Part shown: positions 40,501 to 47,189 of the stretch, in pieces
Layout of the letters: each line of letters opens with the position of its first letter
Position numbering within the stretch: the stretch's first letter is position 1
DNA from: Cryptomeria japonica
Lineage: Eukaryota > Streptophyta > Pinopsida > Cupressales > Cupressaceae
Length of the DNA stretch: 64,000 nucleotides
Direction: 5' to 3'
Assembly: GCF_030272615.1 (NCBI RefSeq)
Contig: NC_081414.1
Location: 766,428,483 to 766,492,482 of the forward strand
The notes under the pieces: model-generated
The model's database searches: none
What the model saw: only the letters and a program-made list of their open reading frames with translations
What the model was told of the DNA's origin: nothing
Position numbers and translations under genes: made by a program

Positions 40501-43500
40501 AGCATTGAAAGACAAGCTTAGAGAAGAAATGGAGAAGAATAGAAGGCTTGAGAGAGAAGTCGGTGCATGGAGGACATATTTCAGTCATCTCAATGAACCT
40601 TTGGGACGTCAGGATCCAGCTAGATCACCAGTGCAGGCACTTCCACTTCAATCAGTTAATGAGGCAGAAAGATTCAGGAATATGGTCCAGCGTACAAGTA
40701 CTTGGATGGATAAATCTCATACAGTGGCCATTGAGTTTGTAACAAGGATGATGAAGACTATTCATCAAGCTATCCAGGTTCTTGAGATAATCCACAATTT
40801 GATGATAACAGTGGCCGCATTTGCTCATACCAAAGATGTTATCATTCCTGTTTTGAAAGTAATTAGACACACATCAAGGAAGGTCTTAGCGCAAGAAAAG
40901 ATCATAGATGGAGGACCTCACAGTTTGCTTCAGTGGTCAACCTTACTCCATATGAAGAGTGTTTTTTTTGAGGACATCAGTACTAGATGCAGCCAAGTTG
41001 AGGAGGTGATCAATCCGATCCAGGACAGAGTATTTGAGGTACTTCGTACCATTCTTGGCAGGAGGATCGAGGTCGAGACAGATGTGGATATGCAGGAATT
41101 AGAGGATAGAATTAAGGTCATCTTTTGTAAGGACGCTAATGTTACAGACGAACAATATGATTAGATGTTTGCCACCATGCTCCTGATTGAAAGAACAAAG
41201 GAACTTGAACCTTCATGGGACGCAGCTCTTCTAGATGCATTCGATCAGGTCATCCACTTGGAAGAGAGTATGAAGAATCTTCCCGAGATTCCAATTGCAG
41301 AAATCGAAGGAATCGTGTCAAGATTCATTGCATATGCTGAAAAAGAGAATTGGAAAGGGAATAAGATTCTAGATGATAGGTTGTTATAGATGACATGGCA
41401 CCTTATTTGCCATTGGTTTATGTTTCCTAGGTTTTTGTGCCAAATTTAATATTTGGCTATGCATTTAATATTGTTCAGTAAAAAGGAGGCCATTTGTAAC
41501 AAACCCTAATTAGGGTTTAGGTGTCATGATCTAAACCGTTGATCTACTTTCAATCTGGACCTTTCATTGTAATTGAGGATGCTATTTATACCCTCATTTT
41601 TCATTTCATTTGTAATAGATGTAAGAGAGAAGAGATAATAGTGAAGAGATTAGAGAGTTTAGAGTTAGAAGTAATTTTATTTTTGTAGCAAGATTGAGTT
41701 TGAGGAAAGAAATTCAAGCAATTGTTGTACATGATGGCTTTGAAATCAATGAAATATTGAAGTTATGGTGTTTTGTTGCAACTTTCTTGGTTATCTTCAT
41801 GGTTGTTCAATTTACTTGAATCATGCTCAATCAAAGTAGTGTGTTAATTTGAAAGACAAAGTGTGAGACTTGATCTTTGGTAGGATTCGTTTTCCATACC
41901 ACTAGCTTCTTGCTGATTGTAGGAACGCCTTGCGTGGTCAACTGGAGATATTTGAATCATTTAACCTTCAAACATTATTGTATCTTGGATATGTACCTTC
42001 GTGGTAGTGTCTTCGATCTTTGATGCGTTGAAAATCATTTCGTTACCGTAGAAGATCGCATCAATTTCAATTGAGTTGTTATCTTATGGCAAAATTGAAG
42101 TTGGTTGAATCTTGCCAAGTCTTGTTCACACGAAGTCATTCTTAGGGATAGATTAGGTTAGACTTCTTTCAAAACCCTATCCTTTTGCTATTTTTTTTTG
42201 AAAGCTTCTTAGTTTAGTAAAATTTCGGAATTTCGGAGTGTAAGATCCCCTTGAGGACACAGCAAATCACATCATACCAACTGGTGCTTATCCACACATA
42301 GAGACCCTACTAACCAGAACATTGGAGTCATCCTAACTGATCCTTCATGCGAATCTTCAGCAGTTAGAGGCTTTTTTCAAGAGAGGATAAGATGCCTTTA
42401 GGTATTTTATTCTGTGTATGATGGTGTACAAAATACACGTCAACGGTCCCCATTTTGATCAGGCGATGTGTGAAATGGTCACAACACATATACAAATGCT
42501 GATTGGGCTGGAGATGTTGATGACCGAAAGAGCACATCCGGTGGAGCTTTCTTTCTTGAAAAGAAACTTGTTTCATGGATCAGCAAGAAGCAATTATGTA
42601 CTTCTTTATCTACTGTTGAATCAGAGTATGTTGTTGCTGCTACTAACTGTACACAAGTTTTATGGATGAAGCAAATGTTGAAGGATGTAAGGGTTGATTG
42701 CAATGAACCGGTAGTTATTCATTGTGATAACTCTGCTGCTATTGATATATCAAAGAATTCGGTATTTCATTCTAAGACTAAGCACATTTCTATCAAGTAT
42801 CCTTTTCTAAAGGAGAAGGTGGAAGCAAATGAAGTCAGATTGGTTTATGTGAACACTAAAGAGTAGATTGTAGATATCTTCACTAAACCTTTTGCCTAAG
42901 GAATCATTTGAGTACTTGAGAGACAAATTGTGAGTTTTTGCCCCTCCGGTATAGACTTGAGTGATGCCATCAGTCCGGTATGCATTTATCAAGTGCTATC
43001 ATTCATTCCGTATTGATGTGTTGATGCTATTACTCGGGGGGAGTAGTCAGCTGTGTGGTTCAGAGGTTTTATGATTTTTCTTTGATGTTTATGTCAGATT
43101 TCTGGCATTGATGTTAAAGGGGGAGAGATATATGTGAAAAACAAAGCTTTACTATGATATCATTCTCAGGGGGAGTTTGGTTTTTGGTTCAGAATTTAGG
43201 TTTTTGGTTTAGAACTTCGTTGTCATATCTTCTTGGAGAGTTTGTTGGATGTCTTTCATTGGGGGAGATTTGTTTGGCATTTTCTTGGCACTTGGATGTT
43301 TTTCACATCTAGTGTTGCCATCAATGCCAATGGGAGAGATTGTTGGCAATTTGGAGGAATTGATTATGTGTTGCATTGATGTTTTGTCATTGATGTCAAC
43401 ATTAGCTGTTTTGCTGTCTACCGGCTTCCGGTAGAGTGGTTAGACTATGATATTGATCTAGAGACCATCTCCAGTATTCTCCGATTTGGTCCGGCTTGTG

Positions 43501-46500
43501 GCATTGGCTTGGATTGGTTATTCTTGTGTTCTTGATGCGTATCACATTCAGTTGGTTTGGGATTTGATGATTTGGATGCTATCATTTGTTTTAGTAAGCC
43601 TTTTGGTCACCGGTAAGGGTTTTATCGACAATGCTTTGATGAAGATCTTTTGATGAATCCGATAAGTGGTGTTGGTGTGACTTCTAGAAGGTTATCAGGA
43701 TGTTGATGGTTATCTTGTTCGTGTTCTAGTTGATCGGTGGTGTTTCATTTGGCTTATGGCGACCTATTATAGGTCCGGTCTCACTCTACTAGATTATAGA
43801 CTGGTTTGTGTAACGTGTGGGTTGATGCTCTCGATGCATCACCGGTTGGATTTATTGCTTGGATTATATTGTTTTGGTCTTAGGCCAACTTGGTTTATCA
43901 TTGGTTTGCAGGATTATGTAACGGATCTATTGTATTATCTTTTAGGTGGCCGACCTAATTGTTTAGGTCTCGGGTTGGTATAAATATGATGTAAGATCTC
44001 TTTGTAGATCGTGGTCTTATGGTATATAGGATTATTTGTGTGCGAATAATGTTGTAATCATATGTAGTGGTTTTGGTCGATCATAGATGATCGAATTGGG
44101 TTTGTGAAAGAGGTTTAAAACCTCCGGTATTGAGCTTAACCAGAATTGTACTCAAGTATAGGAGATGCTATTCTTGCAATTCATTCTTATTTCCGGATTG
44201 TAGTTTGGATTTCTTTGTAGTTAGTGAGGCTCCTTTTGTGTTCTAGGCAGTGTGCCTTTCTGCATGTACATGCCCCTCTTATTGTAATCACATACTTTGT
44301 AGAAGTATTATCTGACTGTGGGTAGGCTTCCCTCCGTGGTTTTTTCCTTTACCGGGTTTTCTACGTACAAATATTGGTGTTATGTGTTATGGATGGTTGG
44401 TTAATTATTCTGTAATTTATTTTTATCCTTAATTGTTACATCTGCTATTCCGGTATTTGGTTTATGCATTCCGGTAGAAGGTTTTGTGAGCTTAAAGTTG
44501 TATAATCTGTTGACAATTGATTCATCCGGTCTCTCAGTTGTCCACCGGTTATCCTAACAGTTTTAACCTGTCTGCCACAGCCTTTTAATTGTGCATGTCT
44601 TCAAAAGTTGTCACCTCCTCTTTTGGTACAAATAGCAATGAAAGTATTGCTTAAGTCCTTAAAAAGAGTGCTTTTTTCTTTTGATTCTTTTGCCGTCAAT
44701 CAGATAACTTTTCCAACAATGTTCCAGCATTTATGGAAAAACCAGCTGGAAAACCATGGGGGTTTGGAACTTTATTTGGACGAAGATGAGTAACTGTTAT
44801 ATTGATTTCTTCTTCGGTGAGGGTTTCATTAAGAAGTCATCTTGATCCTCACTAAATAGTTTTGAAATTTATTCCAAAATTTTCTTTTGATTGTTCAAAT
44901 TTGATCCTTCAAAATTATTAACGAGTTTTTGAAAGTAGTTTAGAGCCTCTTCATTGATTCTCTTACCATCTACAATTTGTTCCCTTGAATTAAATTTTAT
45001 GCTAAAAGTTCTGTTTTGGATTCCATGAGCTTTTGTTGAGTTATGAATTTGTTTGGAATTTCTGTCTCCATTCTCTAACAATATTTCTCTTGATTTTTGT
45101 CTCTAGAATTCCTTTGTCAAATATTTTTGCATATTGATTAATCAGATCTTTTACGTTATTGTAATTTTCTTGATCCATGTTTTTGTGTATTATTTCATTG
45201 TTATTATAAATCCTTAAAAAAACTGAACAAATAAACTATTGTGGGGCTTGTAGGGAGCATAAATCCTTTCAAATACTGAAAATTTTATTAAAAAGCAAAA
45301 AAGATGAAGCAAACTTCGGTTTTAAAAAGCATGGATTCCATGTTGGTGCTGCTGGAATCACCTGGGTTTTGTCCTAGATGATGGGTTTGCCCAGGTTTAT
45401 CCAGGACAAATCCATAGACATATTTCAGCACCCTGATAGGATCAGGAACCTTACTGCATCAAAATTCAGATATGGTACAATAAGACCCAGACCTAAAGTA
45501 AAAATCAGTGGATCTGGTAACTTAGCTGATGATGGATAACTAAGTGCGATATAATATATTGATAAAAAACATACACAATTAATTTTTGTTTCCTATGCTA
45601 TTGATGTGGATGGAAGATATAGCTTCAATGAACTTTTGTATCATACGCTGCTATATCTCTGTGAATGATAGAAATGAGGTTTTGAAAATGGTGTGTGCAT
45701 AGGAACAATCATTATACAAGGAGGCATTTTGATAGGTCTCAGTCACAGATCAATTTGTCTTAAAAGAGTTTAAAAGTCAATCTCATCTTATGTGAGAAAT
45801 TCAATTTGGCAATGAGCATCTTTCATTTATTTCTTTATGTTGAACATGAATCACAAGATTCTTTAACAAAAACACAACAATTGCTTTGGAGAAGATTTAT
45901 GATCATTCAAAATCTACTTGTTATGAAAATTGTATACAAGTTAATCGTTGACAAAATGTTGCAGTTATGTTTGCGTCATTCTCTGTTAAGTTTATTCAGT
46001 CTTGACATGAAACTGGGTAATTGGGCTGAATGCTGTGCTTGTTTAATGCAGGAGGAAGCCCAAACATCATCTACACCTGTAAAGACCAATTCTCCAAGTG
46101 TTCCTGCGAGTAGTAATTGTGGGCAAGGAAGTGCATTAGTTGAAACTCCTGAAGAGAAAGACCAGAAAACTCTTTCTAAAAAAAAGACCCTTTCTAATAG
46201 GAGTGCCAAAAAAAAATTAAATGACAATGTAAAAGAAACGGGAGAAGCCAAAGATGCCGATTTCAAAGCTCAAAATTCAAACGTAAAAAAGGATTGTTTT
46301 GACTTGACAATGCTTGACATTCTCCCAAGCATTTGTGCAAAACAAGAAGCGTTGGAAGATGAAAATGTTTGTATCTTGTCGGATCCTACTAATTTTGCCT
46401 CAGTTTCAGGTACTGAAAAATCAGGAAGTGCGGACTCTGACTGTTTTCTGGAACCTCGAGAGGTAAATAAATCTTCGTTGAAGCCAGCTTTTGTTCCTAG

Positions 46501-47189
46501 TCAATGGGGGATTGAAAAGATGACCCTGTTGCATGGAAAAGTTCCACTACAACTTTCCTCCGAGAAACTGAAGATACGATATGGAATAAGTAAAAAGTTT
46601 CTAATCCCCACAGGCAAACCAAAATTAAATTTTGTTGTTGAGCCGTCGCAAGAAACATGTGATATTCTGAAAATTTGTGATAGACTTGCATACAATTTGT
46701 ACTCAGAATGTAACGGTAACTCTGAGTGGAGGCCTTTGGTGACAACTAAAAATGGTCTAGTGAATTCCTCTCAAACCATTCGAATGCAGTAAGTACTATT
46801 GGGCTTACTTTTGCTCTTTCGAACTTTTCATGAAAAAAAATACCATTCTGTATATAGGCTTACAGCGGATTTTTTAACTGCAAATCCTGAGAGAACTATG
46901 GTTATGCTGCTCTACTATATATCACTTGACTTTTACGTTTTTTATGTTTGCCAGCATTGCAACTAAAGGTGCTGGGGAGACGGCAACATATTGCACAGAT
47001 TTATATGAGAGAGATTCAGCTGGAACTAAAAAACTTTCTCTTACCAATGTGCACATTGATGAACTTGATAAAGTATTTGTTTATGGAAGATCAGTAGATG
47101 CACATTTTAGTTTTGATATATATGATTACAAGCAGAATGCAGGGATCCGCCTCGTTGCTAAAAGACTGACGGTGGGCATTTCACTGTAA
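13270..47189 (+). CDS. NEN: NEN-type DEDDh 3'-5' exonuclease, six exons
   Basis: Exons 13270-13543, 13765-13922, 20829-20875, 21045-21108, 46052-46788 and 46955-47189 join in phase to 1515 nt (504 residues plus TAA). The product matches the plant NEN family, nucleases that act downstream of NAC45/86; NEN4 is linked to nuclear breakdown in Arabidopsis sieve elements. All DEDDh residues are visible: D12 and E14 in FFDVET, D104 in the motif NITRFDCP, H159 and D164 in HRSLDD. The exonuclease fold covers about residues 7-181; exons 5 and 6 encode the family's C-terminal region, ending in a conserved block with [16 protein letters not shown]. Length is close to the roughly 470-residue Arabidopsis relatives. 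The start is the first ATG in frame, with an in-frame TAG just upstream (13264). No internal stop or frameshift is seen, unlike all neighbouring coding sequence. Which NEN paralogue this is cannot be told from sequence alone. Confidence 0.93.
13765..13922 (+). CDS. NEN: NEN exon 2
   Basis: Encodes residues 92-144 with the second catalytic aspartate (D104) in the motif [14 protein letters not shown]. It ends on AAG before the donor GTTAGGG. Intron 2 (13923-20828, 6.9 kb) starts in phase 0. Confidence 0.93.
13923..20828 (+). other. NEN intron 2 (6.9 kb)
   Basis: Donor GTTAGGG and acceptor TTGCCAG. No intact gene inside. A TATA-like CTATAAATAG lies at about 16549-16558 in a mixed-composition stretch that may be an LTR remnant, but termini were not found. 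A GC-rich inverted motif occurs twice at 19265-19370. Confidence 0.75.
19265..19370. repeat. Duplicated GC-rich hairpin motif
   Basis: GGGGGTCTAGGGGCAGTGCC, continuing CCTAGCAAGGTTAAGG, is followed by a diverged second copy (GGGAGTCTAGGGCACTACTC, then CCAATAAGGTTGAGG). Each copy is internally complementary (TAGGGGCAGTGCCCCTA). It stands out from the AT-rich intron; its source is unknown. Confidence 0.6.
20829..20875 (+). CDS. NEN: NEN exon 3 (47 nt)
   Basis: A short exon encoding [15 protein letters not shown] and two bases of an arginine codon. Acceptor TTGCCAG and donor GTAACA flank it. It contributes the catalytic histidine H159. Confidence 0.9.
21045..21108 (+). CDS. NEN: NEN exon 4 (GC donor)
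   Basis: Begins after CTACAG and encodes [21 protein letters not shown], which includes D164. The family's reading continues in phase 0 only if the exon ends at 21108, where the downstream bases are GCAAGT and not GT. Using the nearby GT at 21113 would break the frame with exon 5. Confidence 0.9.
22618..22827 (-). pseudogene. LINE RNase H remnant
   Basis: Reads [14 protein letters not shown] and later [19 protein letters not shown], the plant RVT_3-type RNase H pattern (first catalytic D in NFD; the E of TEVQAL). Truncated, with a disordered end. It is the 3' end of the LINE. Confidence 0.75.
23836..24303. mobile_element. Harbinger-like MITE, 468 bp
   Basis: Terminal inverted repeats GGCTGGGGTCCCATGGGAGG and (reverse complement of the right end) GGTTGGGGTCCCATGGAGGA are flanked by the direct trinucleotide TAA at 23833-23835 and 24304-24306. 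A 3-bp TAA duplication and GG-starting ends fit PIF/Harbinger elements. It has no coding capacity and interrupts the LINE RT. Confidence 0.82.
24697..25920 (+). repeat. Copia 5' LTR
   Basis: TG...CA ended, and collinear with 43341-44559. The primer-binding site TGGTATCAGAGC follows two bases later at 25923-25934 (initiator methionine tRNA type). Confidence 0.94.
25978..27279 (+). pseudogene. Copia gag and protease
   Basis: The ATG at 25978 opens a UBN2-type gag ([36 protein letters not shown]). An in-frame TAG at 26428 interrupts it, and the same frame then continues to 27279. An intact CCHC knuckle, [14 protein letters not shown], lies at about 26812-26853, and the protease signature [13 protein letters not shown] at about 27138. 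The stop looks like a single CAG-to-TAG change. Confidence 0.92.
27440..28390 (+). pseudogene. Copia integrase, frameshifted
   Basis: The pre-integrase motif [16 protein letters not shown] (about 27463) is followed by IHTDLCG-like and [19 protein letters not shown] blocks, a SDQGGEF-like block near 27855, and [21 protein letters not shown] near 28195. Frame changes and stops interrupt it, and a solo LTR cuts it at 28391. The reading resumes in frame at 29205. Confidence 0.87.
28391..29199. mobile_element. Solo LTR inside copia pol, 809 bp
   Basis: TGTTAAATTTAGACC to TTTCTAACA, flanked by CTGTA at 28386-28390 and 29200-29204. Removing it with one duplication restores the copia reading (GAA CCG GTA GCA CCT GTA TCG GAA). 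It contains an (AT)n run of about 50 bp (28494-28545), two copies of a GTTATCRACTATTCACTG unit about 60 bp apart, and two hairpins built on GAGTCRYGACTC. Confidence 0.9.
29205..30478 (+). pseudogene. Copia reverse transcriptase
   Basis: Blocks in order: [90 protein letters not shown] and [20 protein letters not shown]. The catalytic motif reads FVND where YVDD is expected. The 12-kb insertion interrupts it after CAY (30478), and RNase H resumes at 42487. Confidence 0.93.
30479..31590 (-). repeat. Left non-coding arm of the 12-kb insertion
   Basis: Matches the reverse complement of the right arm (about 41391-42443) in several blocks: the outer end (TTGAYGTGT, TTATCCTCTCTTGAA), the block around GTTGACCAC, and AATATTGAAGTTATGGTGTT. 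Read on the minus strand it has a TATA-like GCTATATAAACTC (about 31391-31403) and TGATGTGGCA just after the ORF end, so it could be an LTR. A 35-bp tandem duplication lies at 30970-31040. Confidence 0.75.
31600..33510 (-). pseudogene. Left copy of the unknown long ORF, broken
   Basis: Homologous along its length to the C-terminal 60% of the right copy. Readable segments: [10 protein letters not shown] near 33400, [19 protein letters not shown] at 33193, [20 protein letters not shown] near 32780, [32 protein letters not shown], then after a frameshift near 32170 [20 protein letters not shown] and [16 protein letters not shown]. One in-frame stop sits near 32915. The region for about the first 470 residues is deleted: at about 33490 the homology ends and the hairpin array begins. 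Function unknown. Confidence 0.8.
33544..34627 (-). repeat. Left hairpin array, seven units
   Basis: Seven copies of a self-complementary core, TCGCTCTGGACCCTTTGGAA then GGGTCAGGAGCGA on the + strand, start at 33544, 33721, 33895, 34081, 34238, 34415 and 34591. Spacings are 177, 174, 186, 157, 177 and 176. Only the core is conserved. Unit 4 is shortened. Confidence 0.88.
35090..35134 (+). repeat. Inner copy of the 44-bp terminal sequence
   Basis: TGTTGTGACCATTTCACACA, then TCGCCCCATTTGAAATGGGG and ACCCC, starts the right half. Its reverse complement, with few changes, forms the right terminus at 42443-42486. The segment has short internal palindromes (TGTGACCATTTCACA; CCCCATTTGAAATGGGG). Confidence 0.85.
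35537..37291 (+). repeat. Right hairpin array, about 166-bp period
   Basis: Copies of TCGCTCCTGTCCCTC, a 4-5 base loop, then AGGGACCAGRGCGA start at 35537, 35704, 35870, 36079, 36244, 36420, 36586, 36762, 36928, 37092 and 37259, with an extra copy at 35913. Spacings are 167, 166, 209 (43+166), 165, 176, 166, 176, 166, 164 and 167. The sequence between cores is not obviously conserved, but the distance is. Confidence 0.92.
37625..37630 (+). promoter_or_regulatory. Probable TATA box of the right cassette
   Basis: GCTTATAAAGGGAGG lies about 330 bp after the last hairpin unit and 540 bp before the ORF start. Its position between array and leader suggests a Pol II promoter. Confidence 0.6.
37955..38165 (+). 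other. Probable 5'UTR intron of the right cassette
   Basis: Donor GAG|GTATGG and acceptor TTGTGTAG frame a T-rich 211-bp segment that ends two bases before the ORF start ATG at 38168. Confidence 0.5.
38168..41389 (+). pseudogene. Right copy of the unknown long ORF, two stops
   Basis: A single frame runs from the ATG at 38168 ([12 protein letters not shown]) to 41389, about 1,073 codons, broken only by TGA at 39968-39970 and TAG at 41162-41164. The left copy has no stop at either position and reads D-Q-M where the right reads D-stop-M, so the TAG is probably a CAG change. Residues 1 to about 540 look globular ([53 protein letters not shown]). A basic linker with [15 protein letters not shown], a possible nuclear signal, follows. 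The last 400 residues are highly charged and probably helical or coiled-coil ([15 protein letters not shown]). I recognise no known domain; AISEAFHLP faintly recalls helices of plant mobile-domain type proteins. Confidence 0.82.
41390..42442 (+). repeat. Right non-coding arm of the 12-kb insertion
   Basis: Starts TGACATGGCACC right after the ORF stop and ends ACACGTCAAC before the 44-bp terminal sequence. It has CTATTTATACCCTC at about 41582-41595 with a purine-rich leader after it, like an LTR promoter. Homologous in inverted orientation to 30479-31590. Confidence 0.72.
42443..42486 (-). repeat. Outer copy of the 44-bp terminal sequence
   Basis: CGGTCCCCATTTTGATCAGG, then CGATGTGTGAAATGGTCACA and ACA, is the reverse complement of 35090-35134 with a few changes. 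It ends exactly at the target-site duplication CATAT. Confidence 0.85.
42487..42899 (+). pseudogene. Copia RNase H, 3' part
   Basis: Continues across the insertion as [20 protein letters not shown], then [21 protein letters not shown] and [13 protein letters not shown]. The expected IADIFTKP is present as [10 protein letters not shown] after an in-frame TAG (42864-42866), and TAA closes the frame. Confidence 0.92.
42900..43340 (+). other. Copia 3' untranslated region
   Basis: Non-coding sequence between RNase H and the 3' LTR with repeated G-rich words (GGGGGGAGTAG, AGGGGGAGAG, CAGGGGGAGTTT). Confidence 0.7.
43341..44559 (+). repeat. Copia 3' LTR
   Basis: Preceded by the purine-rich ATGGGAGAGAT, the likely plus-strand primer tract. 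Collinear with the 5' LTR, with scattered substitutions and a small deletion around 44240. Confidence 0.94.
46052..46788 (+). CDS. NEN: NEN exon 5
   Basis: Starts after TTTAATGCAG with codons for EEAQTSS, in phase with exon 4. The first half is a low-complexity linker rich in S, T, K and N. The second half holds the conserved C-terminal core ([26 protein letters not shown]). It ends before GTAAGTAC at 46789. The open frame also runs upstream to 45806, but that part is intron. Confidence 0.9.
46955..47189 (+). CDS. NEN: NEN exon 6, terminal
   Basis: Follows a 166-bp intron ending in TTTGCCAG. It encodes the conserved C-terminal block ([19 protein letters not shown]) and stops at TAA 47187-47189. 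The 3' untranslated part is not delimited; no convincing polyadenylation signal could be assigned. Confidence 0.92.

Larger units (their letters stand above)
30479..42486. mobile_element. 12-kb insertion, two inverted cassette copies
   Basis: Flanked by the direct repeat CATAT (30474-30478 and 42487-42491). Excision with one duplication restores the copia reading exactly (TGT GCA TAT ACA AAT GCT GAT TGG). Ends are TGTTGATGTG and GGTCACAACA. The left half (30479-35089) and right half (35090-42486) carry the same cassette pointing away from the centre: hairpin array, long ORF, conserved non-coding arm. Protein identity between copies is roughly 60% by eye, so they are different family members and not a fresh duplication. 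No RT, integrase or known transposase is visible. The 5-bp duplication and TG/CA ends suggest retroviral-type integration; the inverted layout resembles a TIR element. The class is undecided. Confidence 0.85.
24697..44559 (+). mobile_element. Ty1/copia element with nested insertions
   Basis: LTRs 24697-25920 and 43341-44559 (1224 and 1219 bp) begin TGTTGGCAATTTGGAG and end TTATCCTAACA. The 5-bp duplication GTTTT flanks the element (24692-24696, 44560-44564). Removing the two nested insertions with their duplications leaves about 7.0 kb, a normal copia length. Domain order is gag, protease, integrase, RT, RNase H. It sits in the LINE, in the sense orientation of NEN. Substitutions between LTRs and several stop codons show an old, dead copy. 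Confidence 0.95.
22600..45190 (-). mobile_element. 5'-truncated L1-type LINE, split by copia
   Basis: On the minus strand the upstream part lies at about 45190-44565 and the rest at about 24691-22600. The first part reads [35 protein letters not shown] and [10 protein letters not shown], typical of the region before and into LINE RT. The second part has [15 protein letters not shown] (RT catalytic block, with AYD in place of ADD), [17 protein letters not shown], then [15 protein letters not shown] and an RNase H-like piece. No endonuclease domain is visible, so the copy is probably 5'-truncated. Stops and frameshifts are frequent. Confidence 0.82.
21109..46051 (+). other. NEN intron 4 (24.9 kb, GC-AG)
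   Basis: The donor reads TTG|GCAAGT and the acceptor TTTAATGCAG. About 20 kb of it is a copia element and its passengers, which sit in an antisense LINE. The stretch 21200-22600 is AT-rich with one minus-strand ORF (21755-22066) that I do not recognise. Confidence 0.88.

Noticed and set aside
45806-46051. Upstream extension of the exon 5 reading frame as a separate gene start
   Set aside because: A good acceptor lies at 46051, and the family homology begins after it; upstream codons look like intron.
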